A stretch of 7,048 nt of DNA from Flavisolibacter sp. (GTDB taxonomy: Bacteria; Bacteroidota; Bacteroidia; Chitinophagales; Chitinophagaceae): positions 1-7,048 of the forward strand of contig JAICTW010000128.1 of NCBI GenBank assembly GCA_025936195.1, written 5' to 3'. Position 1 is the stretch's first letter, and the number at the start of each line of letters is the position of its first letter. Below are positions 1-6,080 of this stretch, piece by piece. A model generated the notes under the pieces. That model searched no databases. It worked only from the letters and a program-made list of their open reading frames with translations, and had not been told where the DNA came from. Position numbers and translations under genes: made by a program.

Positions 1-2274
1 AAGAAAATAGGTTAACGGAAAGAAACATTTCTTCATTGCCATCTCACAATTGTCCAATAGGGTTTTGAAATATTGCGATTGCTGGTATAAAGCTTTTACT
101 TCTGCAAACTTTCCTTTTTTATCCAACTCCTGCAACGCCGTTCCCACTCCATAATAACCCGGAACGTTTTGTTTTAACTGGCTCCAGGAACCCACAAAAG
201 GAATAGCTCTCAAATTGTTTAAGGTTAAGCGGTATGATCCTCCTCTTTTAGAAGGGCGGCTGCTGATATTGGTATCGGCGTAAAAATTCAGCGGACTTAC
301 CTGCGATAAATACTCTAAAAACTTAGGATCATTTTTCAAGCGGCTGTACGATTGATAACTGATCTCCGAAAGCTCCTGCATCACTTCTTTTTGAGAAGCA
401 TTTAAACCACTGTTGCGGTTGGGAAAAATTTCATTGACAATTCCTGCATTCAATAATTGTTCGATGTTGTATTGCGCCGAATCAATAGTACCGAAGTTGG
501 AGCTTACGGTTTGTCCTTGTATGGTCAGATGAATTTCTTTATCCGAAATCGTTTTACCCATAGAAGCAAAGAACTTATGTGTCTTTCCACCACCACGGGC
601 CGGGGGACCACCGCGGCCATCAAAAAAGATCACATCAATTCCATATTCTTTTGAAACTGAAGTCAATTCTTCTTTTGCTTTAAAAATACTCCAGTTGGCC
701 ATCAGGTAACCGCCATCTTTTGTGCCATCCGAAAATCCAACCATGATGGTTTGATTGTTATTCCTTCGTTTCAGGTGTTGTGAATACGTTTTGTTTTTAT
801 ATAACTGGCGCATCACTTCCGGCGCTCTTTGCAAATCATCAATGGTTTCAAACAAAGGGACAATGTCCACATTCAATTGCTCTTTATTCCATCCATTCAA
901 CAGAAACATTCCGTACACTTCCAAAATACTTGATGGCGTAGTAGCATGACTGATGATGTAACGATAACAACCTTGTTGTCCATTAAAACGCTGAATGGTT
1001 TGTATGGCCCCGAATGATAATAAAGTATCCTTTATCACGTCCTGGTATAATTCGGCATTGGCCTTACCTTTAAGATGAGTGAGCACATCAATTTTTTCCT
1101 GTTCACTCATTTCAAAATAATTTTCAGGAAGCAATTTTTCCTTTGCAATAATTGCCTGTAGCACCTTGGTATGTACAGAACTGTCCTGGCGGATGTCCAA
1201 TGATGCAAAATGCAATCCGAATACTTCCACTTTATTGATCAGGTTATCCAACAAATGAAGAAACAAACCATTGTGCTCATGAACAATGATATTCCGTATC
1301 TGGAATAAATAATCAAGCACTTCTTTCTTTGTCAGATCGGTGCGATTACCCGGAATAAAAATATTGTTGTACAATTTCATTTCCAGTTCGGTCAGTAAAG
1401 TATCAATTCCTTTGAAGGTCAACCTGCGTTTTAATTTACGTACATCGAGGTAATAACATTTAATAATGCTGGAACGCAATGCATCAGCCACTTTTAGTGT
1501 AGTATCAACGGTAACATAAGGATTTCCATCTCTGTCACCACCAGGCCAGAAACCCATTTTGATGATGGGATTGGATAAAAGATCCAACTCCGGAAACTGA
1601 TTTTTTAGTTGTGTGATGATCCTTCCGGTTGCAGGATAAAAAACATTTTCAAGATACCAGATCAAACTGATGGCTTCATCATACGGCTTCGGTTTTTGTT
1701 TTTTCAGCAAAGGCGTTTTACCAAGTTGCTGCAAATAAGTATTGATCAAACTCACATTGTTTTCCTTCAATGCTTTCGCCAGATCATTAATGATGCCCAA
1801 CACAGGACCGGGATAAAACTGCGTAGGGTGTGCTGTCAGTGTGATCATAACAGCAAAGTCTTTCAGCTTTTCCAGCAATTGCGTGCGGGCATGCTCCTGC
1901 GCCACTTTTGTTTCGAGTTGCTTTAAAGTTCCAACGCCAACGAGATCATGAATTTCTTTGAAAGCTGCATCTTCCAATGCGTCAAACAACACCACTTGCC
2001 GTTCTACGTATTGAATGAATCGGAACAATAAATCAAGCTGTTCCTTTTTATTTCTGAATGTGGTCAATCGCTGAAAGAAATCATCAACGATCTGCTGAGG
2101 GCTCATTCTTTTTTTATAACCTTCCTCACAACTATCGAGGAACATAGACAAAAGAATGTTTGTTTTTTCGATGCGGTGAAAAGGCAATGACGTAAACAAA
2201 CTGTTGTACAACTGGTACTTGATGCCAATATGATTCTTGAAATTCTCTAAAGAGCGACTTGCGAGATAATCCAT
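1..2274 (-). CDS. ppc: Phosphoenolpyruvate carboxylase, N-terminal 758 codons (C-terminus beyond window)
   Basis: Cytosolic anaplerotic enzyme that carboxylates phosphoenolpyruvate with bicarbonate to give oxaloacetate and phosphate. The minus-strand frame is open from ATG 2274-2272 to the window edge without a stop. Visible family motifs are TAHPTQ with the catalytic His at residue 149, WPGGDRDGN at 243-251, LDIRQDS in the middle, FSDGTKDGG with Lys519, FDGRGGPPARGGGK with Arg554 and Arg560, and SSRPSKRGG followed by RAIPFVGSW near the end. By eye these match E. coli H138, K546, R581 and R587. Lys749 seems to match the aspartate-inhibitor lysine K773. E. coli H579 is replaced by Asp552. The family is about 850-880 residues long, so roughly 100 residues are missing. 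The start is supported by an in-frame stop at 2292-2290 and no other ATG between. The gene is divergent from thrABC and supplies the aspartate precursor. Confidence 0.97.
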   Translation of the reverse strand, partial: MDYLASRSLENFKNHIGIKYQLYNSLFTSLPFHRIEKTNILLSMFLDSCEEGYKKRMSPQQIVDDFFQRLTTFRNKKEQLDLLFRFIQYVERQVVLFDALEDAAFKEIHDLVGVGTLKQLETKVAQEHARTQLLEKLKDFAVMITLTAHPTQFYPGPVLGIINDLAKALKENNVSLINTYLQQLGKTPLLKKQKPKPYDEAISLIWYLENVFYPATGRIITQLKNQFPELDLLSNPIIKMGFWPGGDRDGNPYVTVDTTLKVADALRSSIIKCYYLDVRKLKRRLTFKGIDTLLTELEMKLYNNIFIPGNRTDLTKKEVLDYLFQIRNIIVHEHNGLFLHLLDNLINKVEVFGLHFASLDIRQDSSVHTKVLQAIIAKEKLLPENYFEMSEQEKIDVLTHLKGKANAELYQDVIKDTLLSFGAIQTIQRFNGQQGCYRYIISHATTPSSILEVYGMFLLNGWNKEQLNVDIVPLFETIDDLQRAPEVMRQLYKNKTYSQHLKRRNNNQTIMVGFSDGTKDGGYLMANWSIFKAKEELTSVSKEYGIDVIFFDGRGGPPARGGGKTHKFFASMGKTISDKEIHLTIQGQTVSSNFGTIDSAQYNIEQLLNAGIVNEIFPNRNSGLNASQKEVMQELSEISYQSYSRLKNDPKFLEYLSQVSPLNFYADTNISSRPSKRGGSYRLTLNNLRAIPFVGSWSQLKQNVPGYYGVGTALQELDKKGKFAEVKALYQQSQYFKTLLDNCEMAMKKCFFPLTYFL

Positions 2275-2312
2275 AACATCAAATTTAATTCACAACAGCC
2301 AATAGACGCTTT

Positions 2313-2342
2313 CAAAAGTTTTTATTATGCCATATTTTACAA
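2313..2342 (-). promoter_or_regulatory. Candidate Bacteroidetes-type promoter for ppc
   Basis: On the minus strand there is TTG (2342-2340), then 19 bases, then AACTTTTG (2320-2313). The Bacteroidetes primary-sigma consensus is TTG, about 19-21 bases, TAnnTTTG, so this fits the spacing and differs at one -7 position. Transcription would start near 2306, leaving a leader of about 30 bases before the ppc ATG. The assignment rests on motif match only. Confidence 0.4.
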
Positions 2343-2370
2343 TAAACTTTTTTTATTTAACTCATTTCAT

Positions 2371-2378
2371 TTACTTTG
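2371..2378 (+). promoter_or_regulatory. Candidate -7 element of the thr operon promoter
   Basis: TTACTTTG matches the Bacteroidetes -7 consensus TAnnTTTG except at the second base. A clear TTG at the -33 position is absent; the region there is a T-run (2348-2354). If it is used, RNA would begin near 2384-2386, only about ten bases before the GTG of the Thr-rich leader frame. Such a short 5' end would suit an attenuation leader. This is weak on its own and gains support only from its position. Confidence 0.3.
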
Positions 2379-2388
2379 TGCTCTCATC

Positions 2389-2461
2389 AATAATAGTGAC
2401 ACACACATCATTCCATAGTAACCGCACTTCGATAGCTGCCACAGCTATTTCCACTATTATT
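2389..2461 (+). promoter_or_regulatory. Long-range 10-bp RNA stem joining leader start and Thr/Ile codons
   Basis: AATAATAGTG (2389-2398) is a perfect reverse complement of CACTATTATT (2452-2461). The first arm includes the GTG start of the leader frame and the second is part of its Ser-Thr-Ile-Ile codons. In the RNA this pairing would hide the start codon and would be opened by a translating ribosome. Both arms are A/T-rich, so chance is possible. Confidence 0.35.
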
Positions 2462-2479
2462 ACAACCACAATCCGCTAA
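2396..2479 (+). CDS. Threonine/isoleucine-rich leader peptide of the thr operon (ThrL-like)
   Basis: This 27-codon frame starts at GTG 2396 and stops at TAA 2477-2479, about 100 bases before thrA. It contains eight Thr and five Ile codons, and the last ten residues are ISTIITTTIR. In enterobacteria the thr operon is preceded by a leader peptide of the same make-up (E. coli ThrL begins with ISTTITTTIT after three residues), where ribosome stalling at Thr and Ile codons controls transcription of thrABC. Composition, position ahead of thrABC and overlap with an RNA hairpin support the same role here. The start is uncertain: the frame is also open from GTG 2378 and from ATG 2327 (50 codons), but the candidate promoter favours GTG 2396. 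There is no clear ribosome binding site, which is common in Bacteroidetes. The function is inferred from sequence alone. Confidence 0.6.
   Translation: MTHTSFHSNRTSIAATAISTIITTTIR
2432..2448 (+). promoter_or_regulatory. Small hairpin inside the leader (possible pause hairpin)
   Basis: ATAGCTG (2432-2438) pairs perfectly with CAGCTAT (2442-2448) around a three-base CCA loop. It lies inside the leader frame, upstream of the Thr/Ile codon cluster and nested in the longer 10-bp pairing. In attenuators an early hairpin often pauses polymerase so the ribosome can catch up; that role is only inferred here. Confidence 0.4.
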
Positions 2480-2488
2480 CGCGGATTG
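2469..2488 (+). terminator. Attenuator-like hairpin overlapping the leader stop codon
   Basis: CAATCCGC (2469-2476) pairs perfectly over 8 bp with GCGGATTG (2481-2488), closing a TAAC loop that contains the leader stop codon TAA. The upstream arm overlaps the last Thr-Ile-Arg codons. A ribosome stalled on the Thr codons at 2462-2470 would cover this arm and prevent folding, while a ribosome that finishes and leaves would let it form. The bases after the stem (2489 onward) are A/T-rich but not a U-run, so it is not a textbook intrinsic terminator. It may act weakly, with Rho, or be degenerate. Confidence 0.45.
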
Positions 2489-2551
2489 AAATTATCATAT
2501 TACCTTCTGGGCTCTAAAAAGCTACTTCAAAAAGAAAAACGATTACATTTC

Positions 2552-2579
2552 ATCTTCTCATGACTAAAATCTTCTCATG
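2552..2579 (+). repeat. Direct repeat ATCTTCTCATG carrying two start codons
   Basis: ATCTTCTCATG occurs at 2552-2562 and again at 2569-2579, 17 bases apart. The second copy ends in the thrA start codon. The first ends in an out-of-frame ATG (2560) that opens a nine-codon frame ending at TAA 2587-2589, inside thrA. It may be a local duplication or a decoy start affecting thrA translation. Confidence 0.5.
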
Positions 2580-5018
2580 CAGGTATTAAAATTTGGCGGC
2601 AGTTCTGTTGCCAACGCAGAAAACATCCGAAAGGTCAAAGACATTATACAATCCAAAAAAGAAATGAAAACCGTAGTGGTTGTTTCAGCCTTTGGCGGTG
2701 TAACAGACGAACTATTAAAATGCGGAACGCTGGCGGCGAATGGTGAAACATGCTATAAAGAAACGCTGCAAAAGATCACTGAACGGCATTTAACCACGGT
2801 AAAAGAATTGTTGCCATTGAACAACCAAAGCAGTGTGCTGAGTTTTGTAATGCAACAGTTCAATGAAGTGGAAGACATTTGCAACGGCATCTTTCTTTTA
2901 AATGATTTCACCGACAGAACAAAAGACAGAATACTAAGTTATGGCGAGCTGATCTCTTCTCAAATCATCTCTGCTTATTTCGCTTCAGATGGTTTGTCCA
3001 ATCAATGGTTGGACTCAAGAAAATTGATTAAAACAGATTCAAACTATACCAAAGCCGCTGTTCAATTTGAAAAGACAGAACAAAATATTCAATCTCATTT
3101 CTCCGAAGCCAATGCTCATTTATTTGTTGCTCCGGGTTTCATTGCTTCTGACGAAAAAGGAAATACAACCACCCTGGGCAGAGGTGGCTCCGATTATACG
3201 GCTGCTATCATTGGCTCCGCATTGAACGCTTCTGTCGTTGAAATATGGACCGATGTTTCAGGAATGATGACGGCCGATCCAAGAATGGTGAACAATGCAA
3301 AAGCCATCAAACAAATCTCTTATCACGAAGCAATGGAATTATCACACTTTGGTGCAAAGGTGATCTATCCGCCTACCATTCAACCGTTGATGAGCAGGAA
3401 CATTCCTGTATGGATCAAAAATACATTCCGCCCTTATGATGAAGGAACTGAACTGTATTCAGCCATTCATCGCAATGGCGATATTGTTACAGGAATATCG
3501 AGTATTAATAGTATTGCTTTGCTAAGCCTGGAAGGCAGCGGCATGGTGGGCATTCCTGGATTTTCCAAGCGTTTGTTTGAAGCATTGGCCAACAACAGCA
3601 TCAATGTTATTCTCATCACACAGGCTTCTTCTGAACATTCCATTTGCGTAGGTGTAAATGAACACTTCACTGCAAAAGCAAAAGAAACCATTGACAAAGC
3701 CTTTGCTTTTGAAATTGAAAAAGGAACCGTAAATCCGTTGAACATTGAAACCGATCTTTCCATCATTGCATTGGTTGGCGATAAAATGAAAAGCCATCCT
3801 GGCATCAGCGGAAGAATGTTCAGTGCACTCGGAAGAAACGGTGTGAATGTAAGAGCCATTGCACAAGGTTCTTCTGAAAGAAATATTTCAACCGTGATTG
3901 CCACCGCCGACATCAAAAAAGCACTGAACGTTTTACATGAAGAATTTTTTGAAGTGGCCTATAAGCAAGTGAATTTGTTTATTGCAGGAACAGGAAACGT
4001 TGGTGGAAAACTATTGGCGCAGTTAGCGCAGCAACAGGAATATCTCCAGCAAAACTTAAGAATACAGCTAAGAGTTGTTGGGCTGACCAACAGCAGGAAA
4101 ATGCATTTTAATGAAAAAGGTATTGACCTGAAAAACTGGAAAGAGGTTTTGGAGAAAAGCGAAGCTGCTGATTTCGGAAAATTCGTTTCACAAATTCATT
4201 CTAAGAATTTACGCAATTCGGTTTTTGTAGATGTTACGGCTACAGAAAAGGTGGCGAATGTTTATGATAATATCTTTTCAAAAAGCATTTCCATTGTTGC
4301 CTGCAATAAAATCGCCTGCTCATCACCTTACAGCTACTACAAGAAATTGAAAGATCTTTCAAGAGACCACAATGTTTCCTTTTTGTTTGAAACGAACGTA
4401 GGTGCAAGCCTTCCCATCATCGGCACTATCAATGATCTATTAAGAAGTGGCGACCACATAAATAAAATGGAAGCCGTGCTTAGCGGCACGTTGAATTTTG
4501 TTTTCAACAATTACAATGGTGAAAGAAGCTTTGCTGAAGTAGTACGGCAGGCACAAAAGGAAGGATACACAGAGCCCGATCCCCGATTGGACTTAAGTGG
4601 AATGGATGTAATGCGCAAGATCATGATCCTTGCCAGGGAAGCCGGCGAGCAAATGGAAATGGATGATATCACCAATAATTCTTTTATGCCTGAATCCTGC
4701 ATGCAGGGCAGTGTGGAAGATTTTTATACAGAGATGGAGCGGCAGGAAGAGTATTTCAAAAACTTGTATAACGAAGCCGCGTCCAAGGGAAAGAAATTAA
4801 AATTTGTGGCATCGTATGAAAATGGAAAAGCTGCTGTTGGTTTAAAGCATATTGATCCTGCACACGATTTTTATCATTTGTATGGCAAAGACAATATTGT
4901 TTTGTTTTACACCAATCGTTATGTAGATCAGCCGATGGTAGTGAAAGGCGCAGGCGCCGGTGCAGAGGTTACTGCATCAGGCGTTTTTGCAGACATTATC
5001 AGAACAGTAAAAGCCTGA
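2577..5018 (+). CDS. thrA: Bifunctional aspartokinase / homoserine dehydrogenase
   Basis: Fused cytosolic enzyme of 813 residues (E. coli ThrA has 820) catalysing ATP-dependent phosphorylation of aspartate and the later NAD(P)H reduction of aspartate semialdehyde to homoserine. The aspartokinase domain spans about 1-295, with KFGGSS at 5-10, TTLGRGGSDYTA at 198-209 and WTDVSGMMTADPR at 224-236. Two ACT regulatory repeats follow at about 310-460, including GIPGFSKRLFEAL and HPGISGRMFSALGRNGVNV with AQGSSERNIS at 429-438. These are the expected site of allosteric threonine feedback. The homoserine dehydrogenase domain runs from about 465, with the nucleotide-binding FIAGTGNVGG at 468-477, TNVGAS at 606-611, SGTLNF at 636-641 and GYTEPDPRLDLSGMD at 663-677. 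The start is fixed by an in-frame TAA at 2565-2567 with no other ATG between. It is the first structural gene of the thr operon and likely controlled by the upstream leader. Confidence 0.98.
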   Translation: MQVLKFGGSSVANAENIRKVKDIIQSKKEMKTVVVVSAFGGVTDELLKCGTLAANGETCYKETLQKITERHLTTVKELLPLNNQSSVLSFVMQQFNEVEDICNGIFLLNDFTDRTKDRILSYGELISSQIISAYFASDGLSNQWLDSRKLIKTDSNYTKAAVQFEKTEQNIQSHFSEANAHLFVAPGFIASDEKGNTTTLGRGGSDYTAAIIGSALNASVVEIWTDVSGMMTADPRMVNNAKAIKQISYHEAMELSHFGAKVIYPPTIQPLMSRNIPVWIKNTFRPYDEGTELYSAIHRNGDIVTGISSINSIALLSLEGSGMVGIPGFSKRLFEALANNSINVILITQASSEHSICVGVNEHFTAKAKETIDKAFAFEIEKGTVNPLNIETDLSIIALVGDKMKSHPGISGRMFSALGRNGVNVRAIAQGSSERNISTVIATADIKKALNVLHEEFFEVAYKQVNLFIAGTGNVGGKLLAQLAQQQEYLQQNLRIQLRVVGLTNSRKMHFNEKGIDLKNWKEVLEKSEAADFGKFVSQIHSKNLRNSVFVDVTATEKVANVYDNIFSKSISIVACNKIACSSPYSYYKKLKDLSRDHNVSFLFETNVGASLPIIGTINDLLRSGDHINKMEAVLSGTLNFVFNNYNGERSFAEVVRQAQKEGYTEPDPRLDLSGMDVMRKIMILAREAGEQMEMDDITNNSFMPESCMQGSVEDFYTEMERQEEYFKNLYNEAASKGKKLKFVASYENGKAAVGLKHIDPAHDFYHLYGKDNIVLFYTNRYVDQPMVVKGAGAGAEVTASGVFADIIRTVKA

Positions 5019-5020
5019 TG

Positions 5021-5128
5021 AAGTTTACGAGTTCACACGTTTACGAGTTATCGTGCTAAGTGTAGTGTCTTCAAATTAATGGCTCCTAACTTGTGAACTC
5101 GTGAACTTGTAAACTTGTAAACTTGTGA
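5021..5128. repeat. Intergenic inverted array of 8-bp tandem units between thrA and thrB
   Basis: The right half (5089-5128) is five consecutive 8-bp units: ACTTGTGA, ACTCGTGA, ACTTGTAA, ACTTGTAA, ACTTGTGA. The left half has the units in the opposite orientation, with an exact 11-bp repeat GTTTACGAGTT at 5023-5033 and 5039-5049. Positions 5025-5048 can pair with 5089-5112 with 19 Watson-Crick pairs, three G-U pairs and two mismatches, around a loop of about 40 bases. No U-tract follows, so it is not an obvious terminator. It could be a dispersed palindromic element of the host or an mRNA processing or stabilising hairpin. It is not a CRISPR array, because there are no spacers between the units. 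Confidence 0.75.
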
Positions 5129-5145
5129 AAGTTTAAACAAAAAAA

Positions 5146-6066
5146 ATGAATGCCATTAAAATAAAATCACCTGCTACAGTTGCTAATCTTGTTTGCGGTT
5201 TTGATGTATTGGGAATGTGCCTGCACGAACCTTACGACGAAATGGAAATAAGATTGATCCCCGAAAAAAGGATCATCATTCATAGCGCAGATGGTTATTC
5301 ATTGCCTTCCGATCCGCAACAAAACACAGCCGGCGCACCATTAATTGAAATGCTGAAAACGATTGATGAAGAAATCGGTTTTGAAGTGCTCATCAAAAAA
5401 AATATCAAGCCCGGAAGTGGTTTAGGTTCCAGTGCAGCAAGCGCAAGCGGTGTTGTAATCGCTGCCAATTATTTGTTGGAAAACCGGTTTGATAAAAATG
5501 AATTGGTTCAATTCGCAATGTTTGGTGAGAAAGTTGCATCAGGTGTAAAGCATGCGGATAATGTTGCTCCCGGAATTTTTGGCGGTGTCACCCTGATCCG
5601 CTGCATCTTCCCTTTGGATATCGTTTCCATCACTCCTCCTCCTTTGTTTGTAACGGTTGTGCATCCGCAGATTGAAGTAAAAACTTCCGATGCACGGCAA
5701 ATTTTACGCAAGGAAGTTTTATTGAAAGATGCGATCAGGCAATGGGGAAATATTGCAGGGCTGGTTGCCGGATTTATTCAACAGGATTATGACCTTATTG
5801 GAAGATCATTGGAAGATGTGCTCATTGAACCGGTGAGAAGTATTTTGATTCCAGGATTTGATCTGATCAAAAAACAATGCAAAGAAGCTGGGGTTTTAGG
5901 CGGCGGCATCTCGGGTTCAGGTCCATCATTGTTTATGTTGAGTAAAGACAAATCAACTGCACTCAAGGCAGAAGCGATTATGAAAGAAGTTTATAACAGA
6001 TTAGGATTGGATTATCACACGTATGTTACAACCATCAATAATGAAGGTTGCGTTATTAATTCTTAA
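5146..6066 (+). CDS. thrB: Homoserine kinase (GHMP kinase family)
   Basis: Cytosolic enzyme of 306 residues (E. coli ThrB has 310) that phosphorylates homoserine to O-phosphohomoserine with ATP, providing the ThrC substrate. All three GHMP-kinase motifs are visible: SPATVANLVCGFDVLG at 8-23, the ATP-binding PGSGLGSSAASA at 89-100, and the C-terminal GGGISGSGPS at 252-261. HADNVAPGIFGG at 136-147 is the usual conserved block between them. The ATG at 5146 directly follows an A-rich stretch (AAACAAAAAAA), without a Shine-Dalgarno sequence. It lies 127 bases after thrA, separated by the inverted repeat array, and 14 bases before thrC. It is probably cotranscribed with both. No truncation or missing motif is seen. 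Confidence 0.97.
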   Translation: MNAIKIKSPATVANLVCGFDVLGMCLHEPYDEMEIRLIPEKRIIIHSADGYSLPSDPQQNTAGAPLIEMLKTIDEEIGFEVLIKKNIKPGSGLGSSAASASGVVIAANYLLENRFDKNELVQFAMFGEKVASGVKHADNVAPGIFGGVTLIRCIFPLDIVSITPPPLFVTVVHPQIEVKTSDARQILRKEVLLKDAIRQWGNIAGLVAGFIQQDYDLIGRSLEDVLIEPVRSILIPGFDLIKKQCKEAGVLGGGISGSGPSLFMLSKDKSTALKAEAIMKEVYNRLGLDYHTYVTTINNEGCVINS

Positions 6067-6080
6067 ACACGAAACAGGAA

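Larger units (their letters stand above)
2275..2576. other. Divergent ppc / thrA intergenic control region
   Basis: This 302-base spacer separates the start of ppc on the minus strand from the start of thrA on the plus strand. The ppc-proximal part holds a candidate ppc promoter. The middle holds a candidate thr promoter, a Thr/Ile-rich leader frame and three possible RNA stems. The last part, about 2489-2576, is A/T-rich and holds only a short direct repeat just before thrA. I see no tRNA and no known riboswitch fold in it. Confidence 0.8.

Noticed and set aside
1609..1926. 105-codon plus-strand open frame
   Set aside because: It lies antisense to well-supported ppc codons including the TAHPTQ motif, has no recognisable domain, and is a shadow of the coding frame.
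1..2274. Possible broken ppc gene
   Set aside because: The frame was followed through all 758 codons without a stop or shift, and motifs occur in the right order; it is only cut by the window edge.
2327..2479. Longer 50-codon version of the leader frame starting at ATG 2327
   Set aside because: It would have to start upstream of the candidate -7 element, and its first part is low-complexity Phe/Tyr-rich sequence. The shorter GTG form fits a leader peptide better, though the start is not proven.
3467..3916. 149-codon and overlapping 114-codon minus-strand frames
   Set aside because: They lie opposite the ACT-domain part of thrA and have no independent support.
5089..5128. Possible CRISPR array in the thrA-thrB spacer
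   Set aside because: The units are 8 bp and directly adjacent, with no unique spacers of 30 bases or so.
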